Shown here piece by piece: positions 30,393 through 42,700 of a stretch of DNA of 64,000 bases. Origin of the DNA: Trichostrongylus colubriformis (taxonomy: Eukaryota; Nematoda; Chromadorea; Rhabditida; Trichostrongylidae). The translations under genes and the position numbers were made by a program. The stretch lies in contig OZ022257.1 of NCBI GenBank assembly GCA_963978905.1, positions 26,117,274 through 26,181,273 on the forward strand, read 5' to 3'. The notes below the pieces were generated by a model. That model was not told the origin of the DNA. It did not search any database and worked only from the letters and a program-made list of their open reading frames with translations. Numbering within the stretch: position 1 is the stretch's first letter; every line of letters starts with the position of its first letter.

Positions 30393-32602
30393 TCCTATTC
30401 TCCGACTGCATGAGCACAAAAAAATGTATACGCATGTGTTTTCGATACAGCTTTTTCAGCTTTACGAAACAGGATTGCTTGTAATTCAAATCGCTCAACT
30501 GTTTGTTGTTTTTAAGGTTTACAAATGTACTCAGCATGTGCTCTTCGTCGCCTAACACAAAGATTGAAGAGAATTTCTATATGTATTCAATAGAGCTTTC
30601 TCTACTCTGCAAGGTGTCACACGCCTTTTGAAACTTTCGTAGTTTAATTCCGGAGCTTATAGATGGGTTCTATAATGGTGAAAAAATTAAGCAAAAACCC
30701 ACCCGCACATTTTCGCCAAAGTCGTTATTTTACTAGATACTTTTATTGTACGAAAGAACTTTGAATTACACCAGTAAATTGATCAACAATGTCTTTTTTC
30801 TTTATTTGATTCATCTGACGTAGACAAGGCCAGCGTTTTCGAAACCTCAATGCGTCAGAAGTGCAGAGTGGAGTGTTTCCCCAACAAATTACTTCATTTC
30901 TCCTTAAAAATAACAAACAAAAAACATATGTGCATAGATTTTTTGACCTCGATGGCAGCTGAAGAAGAGGAAACGTCATAATATTAAGCAATCAAAAGAA
31001 GCAAAAACAATAACATCGTTTTATGAGCAGAAAAAGCTCTATCGAACACATGTAGAAGGTTCGCGAAAGGAGAGGGAAACGTTTCGAAACCCAGGTAATA
31101 AAAGTAATGCGAGGTCTTAGACTTCAACACGATAAAATGAGGTGAGTGTGACACCCCAGACACTGCAATTGGGTCGAAAAGATAATATCCGCTGAAACTT
31201 CGCCCATAGAGGTAATGCGGGGTGGTAATATTACATCCATATTTAGCGTTAACGCCAGTTTAGTGCAAATGCACCAAGCCGATGCAACAACCTGTTTTCA
31301 CCGAAACCATTGAAACTTAATTTAAACTCTATTTACTATCCTTCTTCGCTTTTATCTCTATTATTTTTATGTTTTTCATTAAATACTTTAAATTACTTCT
31401 GTGCTATTAGCCCAGGTAGAGAGGTTTTAGGTACTGTCTATGGTGTGACATCCTTTCGGAGAAACCTTCCCTTCTGCTCTACAGCTAAGGCAAAAATATA
31501 CGCTTGAGTGTGCAAGATGATGACTGTAGAATAGTATCGATGAAAGAGCTACAGGAAAACGACGCTTTCCAACTACATTAGCACTGCCAAAAATGGACAT
31601 GACTGGCTGCCTTGAGCCAACCAGCGCCCACGCTAAAAGTTGATGACGTATCCGTGATCGCATTCTGAATAGCCCCTGAATGACAGTTTCAAAGGAATTG
31701 AAACGCCAAAAACGGATGTCATATTTATGATCAGCACCCGGAATAACTTTCCTGAAGAATGACGGTTGGGTAACACGGTCAGTAGGGCCGCCACGTCATG
31801 CGATGACCATGCCCATCCCTTTGCGAGTTCTCTGTAAGCTTTTTTCAAAGACATTTTAAAAGCAAGCAGAACATCGTACAAATACCAAAATAAGAGAGGG
31901 TGAGACATTTGACTTTAACAAATTGTATCTTCTCAAAAGTAGGAAAGCTTTACTTTGATTTTTTTTTCTGTCTGCGAAGTCACTTTTTTCCAAGTACTAT
32001 GTCGTGGTAGCATCACCCACTCACGAATACAGCGAAACAGATTTGTACATAGGAAGGATTCACAAGGACAAATTGTTTGAATAACCTATAAGACTGGGCT
32101 AAAGGACACAAATTGTCACAGGGTCGCAGGTCGAGTTCAAAGCCGTGTGTTCCAACCCACTCCCCCTTCCTGAGCCAAGTTTCACCGGATGTTATTATTT
32201 TGACCAACTCGCGGTGTCTGAGGTAATGGTAGTTGAACAGTGGCAAATCCTCGATGATGTACTGAATATTTCCAAATATGAAGCGTATGAGGCCTTAGCT
32301 TCGGAGGATATAAAGGCCGCAATGTGTAAAGACTGATCATTAGTGAAGATCGCTTAAACAGATCTACAGGGACCAGTACCGCTTGAAAAAAGAAAAAAAA
32401 ACAGAAGCCTATTCAAATCATAGTGGAATACTCTCCAAGGTTCATCTAATTGACTATTACAGCCTGCGTCAAATGAAGGACACAAAATGGAAGAGACAGA
32501 CACTGGGCAGAAAACTGACAAATTACGTTTGCTAAAATAATATGTGGAAAGAACAAACAAGGAAAGGAAAGCATCATAGGAATGGCACTCAAATTTAGCG
32601 CA

Positions 32603-32652
32603 AGCGAAACGGAATAGCAGTTATCACAGCGAAACGGAATAGCAGTTATCAC
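32603..32652. repeat. Tandem duplication of 25 bp
   Basis: A 25-bp unit beginning AGCGAAACGGAATAGCAG occurs twice without differences, so it is a recent duplication or an assembly artefact. Confidence 0.85.
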
Positions 32653-33561
32653 AGACTAAAGGCGGTTAACGAAATCCGGTACCAGTAAAGCCAAAAAACA
32701 TTTGTCTCGATCAAGTTTAGCGAAGTGAAGCCTCATATGCAGTTCATAGACTGCCGTCGAGTGAGCGTGGAGGTCCGTAGCACACGCTATTACACTTATG
32801 ACTGCACGGCACACGATCATAAAACCGGCGGGATAGCAGTGGTTTCAAGTTTGGCCGTGTAGGTATAATTGATGTGAGTCTTCTCATATTTAGGTCATAT
32901 GTATCGAGCACTTGCTCTTATTTATGCAAGAGAGCGTGCCATTCTCCTTTGAAGGCACCCTTTTGGGTGCTACTGGAGTTAGAGGGGATCTCGAGGAGAG
33001 TATAAGTCGCGCCCATTTTGTGCTTGTAAGCACTCTCAAGGTCGTTCTACGACTTTCGCTAGTTTTTTGGGTGCAGCACACCAGCTCTAGGATGTGAATA
33101 GAGAAGTGTTCTGCTATTTGCAAGACGTGCGGTGGCGGTACTGGACTGCTGCTTATTGTTAGCCATAGTGGGCTTAGCACTGATTCACGCTGGTGCAGTA
33201 AATTCAGAGCGTTAACGTGACCAAGTAGATAAGCACACTCGCCAGGTTGTTCGGAAGCCTGAAAACCTGGAGCGGATGCAGATGAACACTATACTATGGA
33301 CACCTGTAAGGACTGGGTGAAGTAGGGGGGAGGAGTGGTGGGGCAAAGGGCATAAAGTGATCAGCATAAGCATGGACGCGGTTTCCGCAGCAATTTCCAG
33401 TAGGTACAAGATGTCCGCAAACCTGCCTGTAATGCATGAGGGCGGCCTGGGGTCCTGTGCGTGGTGTAACTTTCAACCCTTCAGCTTTCAACATGACGCT
33501 ACACGGCTCAGATAAGAATTGCATCATGTATTGAGACGACAATGCATTTCAAAACAGTGCA

Positions 33562-33570
33562 CTCCTTCAG
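33562..33570 (+). promoter_or_regulatory. Candidate trans-splice acceptor at the CYTH start codon
   Basis: CTCCTTCAG ends directly before the ATG. Either a spliced leader is joined here or an upstream untranslated exon exists. Confidence 0.4.
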
Positions 33571-33738
33571 ATGCCCAGAAATGTTGAAATCAAAGCGAGA
33601 GTGCACAATCGCCGCGAGATAATACGTCTAGCGGAAGAACTGACTGATAAGCAACCAACAATCTTGCAACAGCATGATGTCTTCTTCAATGCACCGGAAG
33701 GACGTCTCAAAATGCGCACTGTGGAAGAGGATGGAGTG
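33571..33738 (+). CDS. CYTH exon 1
   Basis: [20 protein letters not shown] through EEDG. The donor is either GTGGTC at 33736 or, closer to consensus, GTCAGT at 33739; both keep the frame and differ by one Val. Confidence 0.85.
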
Positions 33739-36700
33739 GTCAGTACGCTTCCATTTTCTATTTCGCTCAAATAGAGACCGTTTATCCGAGAACTAGTCAG
33801 ACTGAATGCATTGCTCCGTGAGCGAATGGAGCCATATGAGCAGTGTCTCTCTGCAACTCAGAGTCGCATGACAAGGCGCTGAACGCCCTTAGGTAAGTAC
33901 ATGTGTCCGTACTTGGAGAATCGTCCTGCCCCTCCCCCCTTCCTCCTCCACCTCTCCTCCATCCCGCGATACCCATACGGTTGAATTCCCCTTAGTTAAG
34001 TGCTGCACGCTACAAATAAAGTTCTAGACGAAAACTTACCATCCAGCGAGGATTCATCCTTTCAGAAATACACTTGCGGCGGGCGAGGCCGCAAAGGCTC
34101 TGAGAGTTGTCACGTGGTCTGTGCCTGAGGTTTTGGAAGCAGTCCATGACCTAGCACTAAGCTTACTCATCATCGGGAATATTTTAAAAGTTATGCTCCG
34201 GCAACTTCACAGTGTTGCAGATTTTCAAATTGTGTGTTCAGAACAGAAGGACTTTTCTAAAGCTTCTTGCGTGTTTCTGCAGGTACTGTTTCCTAAATGG
34301 TTGATCGGAGCGGAAAAGGACTCGTGCGATTTCTGCTCTTGACTTCCTTAGAGACACCAGTAGGAGTAAATTTGCAGATTGCGGAATTCGATAGTTGCTG
34401 AGCAGTGTAAAGGAGAGAAATAACGGCGCGACCGTTGTCCCGCCCTTGCCAACAACTCGCCCGGCTGAGTTGCAGTAGGACATGCCCTGCTGCGGGACTG
34501 TGATAACATCTCAAGATGCGTCTTTTAAACGCGAGTTTCGCTACACATCACCTCTTCTGGAGTGAGAGGCTTGTTTACAGAGGATATGTATTCACAGTTC
34601 TCACTTTCTTCTCACTCCTCCTAGTGCCTCCACGGGATGGGGGACCACAGGACCACGGGGACAAGAGCTCGTGGTAGGTAATTTTGCCGTTCTTTCGAGT
34701 CATTTAGACCCCTAAATTACTTTCAGATGCGTTTAGTCACAACTTTCTCATCGTGAAATGTGCCTGTAAAGGGTGATGAAACAAAATCTATTCTCTTCTA
34801 TCCTTTAACATTCGGTCACGGTTCTGTTAATTGGTTTGCGATTTCACATTATCTCCTGCTGTACGGAAATTTGCTACATCACCTATTGCCTTTGCCATGT
34901 ATGCGCTGAATGATTGTTTGCTTTCAGGTTCGCTCGCAACTAATTTGGTACGAACGTCCGGACTTACAGGGGCCAAAGGAGAGCAAGTTCAACATGTTTG
35001 ATGTCCCTCAAGGAATTGTTGAGAAACTGAGTGTTAGTATCTCACTTTCGAGCTTGATCGGTTTTCCTCCATCACGAGGTTCTATTTTCGCTTTGCCATC
35101 AGTGGGCGAAAAAATAACTTCCCTCTTGAAGCATGTCCACTGCTGTAATGATGTTCCACTTTATCCCACATTCGTGCCAAATGTGTGTCTTGGAGTATGG
35201 CTAGGACCCTCACATTAGTTCGAAACCGCCTGAGTTCGCGGAACACGAGCAGGAAGGTATTTGTCGCGCAATAACATGGTCGCGCCGTAGTCGTAAAGAG
35301 CGCATATCTGAGGGATAGATTGGAAGATATTGTCCCCTGACACCCTAAAGACGTTGATAGGGATGTTAATGAGAAATCTCTAAAAGAAGTAATTCGCATT
35401 GGAACTAAGGGTCTGAGAAACCTAATCGTTGCGAAATATCCGTCTGAAAGAGCGCCGCTGAGAGATTGCGTTGTGGTCAACAGCTGACGCCGTAGCTTTA
35501 TATAAAAGAGTCCGCCTTCTACCAAGAAGGTTAAAACTTTCCATAGAACTTAGAATTGAGACCTAGGAGGATAGAGATCCGAATTTCGATTATAACTGTG
35601 GAAACCAAAATTGCAAAATGCCATTCTTACTTGAGTTCGGAGGGGTTAAAGTTTGCTTAGGCCGCGGTCATACTTTGCGCATTGACGCCGGCACCGCCGG
35701 CACCGGTGTCAAATGGAGCCGTCACCGGCGGCAAATGACGCCGCTACTGGCGGCGATTGGCGTCGTCACCGGCTGCAAATGACGCCGAGCCGGTGCTAAT
35801 GCACAAAGTATGATCGCGGCCTTAAAGGCACATTCCAGGATTACCCTGAGTGTGTTAAAGCGCTAAGCTATGAAATCCGAGATGCTGAGGAATACGCCGA
35901 TTAAGAAAAATCCGAAAAAAGTCCCCGAAAAGGGCAAAAATAAGACCTCCTGTCATCTGGGCTTAGAAGAGATGACCGCGTGAAAACGAGCCTTTGAATC
36001 AGTTCCCGCTGGCTGGTATCAGAAGGAACTCTAGGATATCACCTGTTTTCTCATGTCAATGTCTCCTTTATCATTGGCATCTCTTCGAAATGTGTAGGAC
36101 TTGGAGTTGTGGAGAAGCACAACTTTTCCAAGCGATTGGCTCTATTTTCGAGCTCTTTTTCCGCAGATTTTATACGCGATAAGTGAGAGCTGAGTTGTGC
36201 TAGGTTTTCTAGGCACTTTTCAAAAAACTCCCCGCTACAGTTATCTGGGTATATGGTGTCTTCATTGTACTCCTTGAAGCTTAATAAGGCTTCTGAGAGA
36301 TACCTAGAGTTGCTGACAATTGCTTTTTTGATGAAGTAGAGTGACATTTTTAAGTCTTTGGAAACTTTGAGCAATTAAGATTAATAGTGAAATCCTCAAA
36401 AAAAAAACTCAAATAGAGTTAGCAATTGGATTACCAATTGGTAGTGGAATGAAAACTACCTGCCATGGGTCCTTTCCTGGCCGATTGCACCAGAAATGTG
36501 TAGGACTTGTAGAGGAGGTTTATTGTGAACGGCTAATACAGTTGGTGGTAGGTGGTAGATGCTTTATGGATGAATAGCGGGTGCACTAGGGTAGTGCATT
36601 GTGGAAGAATGCCTATATTATCAGGTGTGCCTCTCCGTATCAAGCGAGGTCACACCCCAGGTGCTCTCTCAGCTAATAAGTGCAGGCGATGTGCTCGTGA

Positions 36701-39700
36701 AGTGCCTGTGGGAAAGTGAGGAGCGCTGGATGAAACGATCAGCGCGGGGTTCTGGTGGGATACCAGAACAGAAATGTGTAGGACTTGGAGTTGTGGAGGT
36801 TTATTGTTGAACGGCTAATACAGTTGGTGGTAGTGGTAGAATGCTTTATGGATGAATAGCAGGTGCACTAGGGTAGTGCATTGTGGAAGAATGCCTATAT
36901 TATCAGGTGTGCCTCTCCGTATCAAGCGAGGTCACACCCCAGGTGCTCTCTCAGCAAGTGCAGGCGATGTGCTCGTGAAGTGCCTGTGGGAAAGTGAGGA
37001 GCGCTGGATGAAACGATCAGCGCGGGGTTCTGGTGGGATACCAGAACACTCCGCGGCGACAAAAGGGGATAATAGATATTATAGGAGAGATATTGTTAAC
37101 TAAGTGACAACAAACGGATGGGCTAAACGTTATGGTGTTAACAAAGTAATTATGTGAGGCAAATAAATCACAGATTGTAATATCGGTGTAGCCTGGAACT
37201 TCTCGGAAATTGTGGGCGATTGGTGGTCGATTGTGGTTTTCTGGACATCTTGCTCATCAAGTGGGTTGACAGTGTATTGAAAAGAATGAGATTAAGCGGT
37301 GAAATGGCAATGATCAAGTCATTGCTCGTATCACAGTGGATTGAAATATAGATCGAAAACAACTTGAAACAGATCGGTGAAATGGCACATTTTGATTTAT
37401 CCATCTTCTTGAAAGATTGATAATTTATGCCAACGTTTTCAGTAATTTTTTTTCTTGTCCTGAATTTCACGATGAATTGAGATCGCGAAGGTTTTAGAGG
37501 CCTGTACAGCAAGTATGATAGGCCAGATAGAATTAAATCTCGATATGATATCACCTGGACAGATTTGGAATGCAAGAGGGGGATACAGTGTCTCACATGG
37601 TTTTGTGTGACGTTAACAAGAAAACCATTTTTTGATTTTATGTCTTTACGGCTCTGTTCCGTAGAATCGGGCCTCAGATCGTTGCAGCTGCTTTCGCTAG
37701 CATATTCTTGCTTGGTATTTTTTCTTACACGACTACCTGGTGTGTCAGGCTTTCTTACTTTGATCTCATATTTTGCACTGCGGTCGGCTATAGTGCCCTT
37801 TGTAGATTTTTCTTTTTGATTATCAACACCAGTGTTTGCTCTGAGACCATTTTTATATTCTAAGGTGGAAGCAGTTTGTTCTGCATTTGTGAGTGGGTCT
37901 GCGTCAACGCTCTCGGACGGTGGCCTTTTCTTGGGGTCGCCATGCGTCGGTACATTGCGCACAGATTTCACCACTTTAAAAATAGTCGGCACAATGGCCG
38001 AAAACGGATTTTTTGCCAAAGACCGAGATGTCCCAGCGTAGTCTTTTCTAGAGGCTGGGGCTACTTTTTCGACATGTTGCATTACTTTGCTCTGTACAGG
38101 GTGTGCTGTAACAGGCTCTTGCATTTTTTGAGGCCTTCGTAAGGCAATTCTTGTTTCAACAAGTTGAAACTATGTCGCAAATTGTGAGGTGCGCATCTCT
38201 CAACAGTTTTGAGTATTGCGATTCTTCCTCAAGTTTTTCTGCCTCGGCTACTATTTCGCTTTGTTCCGCCTTGGACATTGTGGAAAAGCACAACTTTTCC
38301 AAGCGGTCCGCTCTATTTTCGAGCTCTTTTTCTGCAGATTTTATACACGATAAGTGAGAGCTGAGTTGTGCTAGGTTTTCTAGGCACTTTTCAAAAGACT
38401 CTCCGCTACAGTTATCAGGGTATACGGTATTTTCGTCGTATGCCCTAAAGCTTGTTAAAACTTCTGAGAGAGACCTAGAGCTGCTGATAATCGCTTTCCT
38501 TATAAAGTAGAGCGACATTTTTGGTTTTTGAGAAACTTTGAGCAATTAAGATTTAAAGTAAAATTTTTGAAAGAAATTAAAGTAGACTGAGTAATATGAT
38601 TACCAATTGGTAATGAAATGAAAGCTACCTGCCATGGGTCCTTTCCCGGCCGATTGCAACAGAAATGTGTAGGACTTGGAGTTGTGGAGGTTTATTGTTG
38701 AACGGCTAATACAGTTGGTGGTAGTGGTAGAATGCTTTATGGATGAATAGCGGGTGCACTAGGGTAGTGCATTGTGGAAGAATGCCTATATTATCAGGTG
38801 TGCCTCTCCGTATCAAGCGAGGTCACACCCCAGGTGCTCTCTCAGCTAATAAGTGCAGGCGATGTGCTCGTGAAGTGCCTGTGGGAAAGTGAGGAGCGCT
38901 GGATGAAACGATCAGCGCGGGGTTCTGGTGGGATACCAGAACACCTTATCTTATATTATCACACAAATCGTAGGCCTCATTTGCCACGTTGTTGCCATCA
39001 TTGCCAGCGTCATTGCAGCAATCTCGTCTGGAATGGGCGCGCCCGAGCTCCAGGGTGCGGCCGAGCTGGCTTCGAGAGCTCCGCGCGCTGCGATGGCTCA
39101 TCATCGCGCTTCGATATGTGCACAGCCTCCCTGCCCGTTTGGGGAACTATTAGGTCATGTGAAAGGATGCAATGTCACCCTAATCCTGGAATGTGCCTTT
39201 AAAGGCACCGAAAGGGGGTAATTTTGGCCTACGGTAGAACAGACGTAGTGTGGACGAGTTTAAGTGGCCGCCACTGCACAAACGCGCCAATTTGACGCCT
39301 TGGCATGGTGCCAAGAGGAGATGTTTCTATTATAAATTTGTCTTTCCCTTTTACTTTTTCCTTTGTTCTTTTTTATACTGATTCTAGATGTACTTACATG
39401 GATGCTAATGTAGTTGGGAATGGCTATTCCACTGCGCTGGGAGTCAGGTGCTCCAACCAACGTTGGCCCGCGGCCCGTCTCCTACAGCGGACAACTCGGA
39501 AAGGGATGCGTGGTTGCGAATGGGATGCGAATACACACCGCAGCGTCGCGCCTTTGAATCCGAGTGTTTTCACCGATTCTCGCTTCTAACCTTCAGTGTT
39601 CGTTACAAAATGCTCATTTCTTTGCATCTTCCTCTTGTTTCGGACCCCTTCCGGTTCCTTTAACAAGTTGACGACGGAAGCGTTTTTGACTAGTCTTGCG

Positions 39701-42700
39701 CGCGAGACGACGCGCATTTTTCCTGTGCGGCGAGCGTCGGTCAGCAGTGTCCGACATCGTCCCACAAGACAGACCATGTCTTGCATTTTTTCAATAATAC
39801 AGTAATGTGTAATTATTAGGTTGTACCAAAGGTCTTGTAGGATTTTTCCATAAACAATAATTCTTGCTTATTTCGAAACAGATATGACCTTCCTAGCGAA
39901 GTATATATTGATCCTCCAGATTCCGTGGAGTAAGCAACAATGCCCATGACCGATACCCACCAAACACGCGGTGTCATCTACTGTGTGTGGGCTCGCGGCA
40001 TCAAAGCGACGGAAACTTGCGACTCCATTAACGCTGCATTGGGCAAGGGATGTAGGAGCTACGAGACCGTGAGTAACTGGTTCATCAGCTTCAGCAAAAG
40101 TGAGATCGACATGGAAGACAAGCCACGCTCGGAACTATGCTACTTCTGGGACGCGGTAGGTATGCTTTTTCACGAGGTGTTGGTACAAGACGAGACAGTC
40201 ACTGCTGCCTTATACACCCAACAGCTTCAGCAGTTCACCATCGCGGTTCGAGAAAAGCGCCGGAGAAGGTCCGCGGTCATCCTCCTTCATGACAACGCTC
40301 GCTCTCTCATCGCGAAGAGTACCCAGGCCACCGCCTCGTCATGCTCTCCGAAATTGCCCTTCTGAATATCACCTTACCCATCCTCTTAAATCCTTCCTGG
40401 CCAAGAGAAAATTCGTTGATTATGACTTGTTTGCAAAGGTGATCGTTGTCCTCTTCGACTCTTAGGACCTACAGCTCTGGAAGAAGGGAACCAACGATCT
40501 ACCTAGAGGTGGCAGAGTGTTGTTAGTAGATGTATATATTGTTTAATGGTGATCAAAAAAATTCAGTAAGACTTTTGGTACAATCTAATAATCAACAATG
40601 GGTAGTAGTTGTATTTTGATTGAGTGTTGATTATTCACAAATGAAGCAGTAACTTTTTAAAAATGGATCACAGGTCGAAGCCAAATTTAGGTTGCTGAAA
40701 CCATGTGATAATCATCAAAACAAAAGAAGTGCGGAAATTCTATGTTTTGCCTAACTTTCACCGCTGTCGGTCACCATTGTCCGACGCCGTCCCGTGGGAC
40801 AGAATGGCTGTCGGTCAGCATTGACCGACATCGTCGTCAACGTGTTAAGATGCCTCTATGGCGAGGCACTTCGTCATCAGGATGTGGCTCATTGTTAATG
40901 TCCCGAATCTGTAGGCGAGCAGTTGTGGCTTTGCTCTCCGCCAGCGCGCTTTTTTGCAATTTGTGTTTCATCGTCAGAAGTACTTCTCTTTCGCTTCTGA
41001 ACGTTTCCTTGTACTAGCACCTGTTCGCACGCTTTACATTACCATTTTACTTATAACTACTAGCAGTACTCGAATCTACAATTTTATGAGCGAATTCAAT
41101 TGTTATTAGGTGGGCCATCGCACAATACTGCGCGTATGCAACTGGATTATGTATTGGGGAGATGGTTGATACTTACCAACCGATATCGAAGTTGTCCAAA
41201 TCGCACAGTTCCACATTGTGATAAGCGCAGTACTGAGCGTCGGCCCAACTCGTTTCTCTACAAATACCCATCACTGTTTGAATTCCTAAGTTTAGATATT
41301 GGAGTACAATGTTGGATATTTGTATCTATCGGATTATTGGAGTATATTTACTTGTTGATCATATAGTGCTCAAGTTGAGTGTCGATAATCTAGTCATTTA
41401 CTATTGCCCACCGCACCGCTGAAAAAGGATCACTTTTCGGAAGTTCACACCGGTTTTCACCCGGTGTTACCTTTACCCCGTAGTATCGACGATCAATGTA
41501 AATTATTCATGTTCGTGGCCTGGCCACAGGATCCCCTCTGATGCAACAGACAAACGACCCAGATTAACATAGATTTATTACAGATTGAGTATCAGATATG
41601 GCGCAATAATAGGTCGTAGTTCTTCGGAGATCCTTGGGGTCGTGTCTGGCGACAGGAAGGTGTTGGGACCATGAGGCGACGTGTGGCGAACAGGCAGGAT
41701 CGGGCTCGATGAGATGGTAGACGGTGGCTGCGCAGCGTGTCTCTCTCCTCGAACCAACGGCACGACGACCTTAAATACTGCGCATTAATAACGCGAGCCC
41801 GAGGAATTTGGGTGACTCAGCATTCATGGGAATGTGCTCCGGCGAATGCTTACATCCGATCGCGGCAAGCTGCTTGGTGTCTCCTTGCTCCTGAAGTAGG
41901 GCTGCACCGACGGCAACTTTACTGCCATCATGTGCAGAATAAATTCATAGTTTCTTGGAAAGGCCAAACATGGCCGGGAAGTTAGTGCTGCCTTGATGGT
42001 GGTAAAGGCCTCTTCCTGAGTTGGGGTCCATTCAAATTTAGATTTGCCTTTGCACAAGTCGTATAAAGGAGCGGCCATGGCGGCGAAACCTCTGATAAAT
42101 TTGCGGAAAAAGTTCGCCATTCCGATGAACCCTCTCACTTCTTTGACAGTTCGTGGACGCGGCATATCTTTGATGGCTTTAGTGTTGCGTTCGGCGGGCG
42201 ATAACAAGTCTGGGATTTTTCATGTCCTAGAAAGTTTATTCTGGATTGCGCCACGTCCGTGAGTTTTTTGCCAGACGCCTTGATGTTATAAATGCGGAAG
42301 CGCTCGAACACTTTACGCAGGGACTGTAGGTGGGATGGAAAGTCATTGTCAAAAATGATAATATCGTCTAAATATGCCAAGCAATTAGACTCGAGGCCTG
42401 CCAAAATGTGAGCCATAGCACGCGAAAAATATGCGCCGGCGTTGCGAAGGCCGAATGGGAGGTAAACGAACTGGTATACTTCCCGATGGGTAGCCCATCC
42501 GCACTTTTTCTGGCTTTCGGGGTCTAGAAGAAGCTGCATGTACCCGGATGCTAAATCTAGGGTGGTATAGAACCTGTTGCCCGCTACCTTTTCCAACAGA
42601 TCTTCGATACGAGGGAGAGGATAGTGGTCGGGGATGGTCACGTCATTCAGAGGGCGAAAGTCCAGGCAACCCGAAGGGAGCCATCCTTCTTTTTGACCAG

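Larger units (their letters stand above)
29041..33560. other. Region between the divergent PAAF1-like and CYTH genes
   Basis: No recognised gene. 29850-30250 and 30560-30940 are diverged direct repeats (shared CACCCGCAC, GACGTAGA and CCCCAA-type stretches). A 13-bp perfect hairpin lies at 30363-30392 and a 25-bp tandem duplication at 32603-32652. Short open frames at 31427-31908 (minus), 32145-32336 and 32912-33097 (plus) show no known motif. Confidence 0.5.
36088..38943 (-). mobile_element. Tandem gag-bearing LTR retrotransposon cluster
   Basis: In plus order: LTR end fragment (36088-36114), gag fragment (to about 36374), leader, LTR (36493-36770), LTR (36771-37048), internal region with gag-like frames (37049-38661), LTR (38662-38943). 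All are in minus orientation. No protease or reverse transcriptase is present, so the cluster is non-autonomous. The superfamily is uncertain; BEL/Pao is possible. Confidence 0.7.
35826..39198. mobile_element. TTAA-flanked element F, hosting LTR retrotransposons
   Basis: Perfect 18-bp inverted repeats AGGCACATTCCAGGATTA (left) and its complement at 39181-39198, with TTAA outside each end (35822-35825, 39199-39202). The own sequence is about 200 bp on each side; the middle is occupied by LTR retrotransposon copies (36088-38943). No transposase seen. Confidence 0.8.
39664..40844. mobile_element. TTAA-flanked element P (piggyBac-like), interrupted by mariner
   Basis: Left end CAAGTTGACGACG after TTAA (39660-39663); right end complement CACGTTGACGACG before TTAA (40845-40848), 12 of 13 matching. 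Subterminal quasi-palindromes GTCGGTCAGCATTGACCGAC lie near both ends. About 408 bp without the mariner copy at 39816-40588. TTAA and end sequence suggest piggyBac (inference). Confidence 0.7.

Noticed and set aside
32145..32336. Plus-strand frame ending EDIKAAMCKD as an exon
   Set aside because: Looks weakly coding but has no clear acceptor and no family match; mentioned only in the intergenic entry.
36601..39202. Plus-strand frames starting [13 protein letters not shown]
   Set aside because: They recur identically because they lie in the three LTR copies; the real coding strand of these elements is minus.
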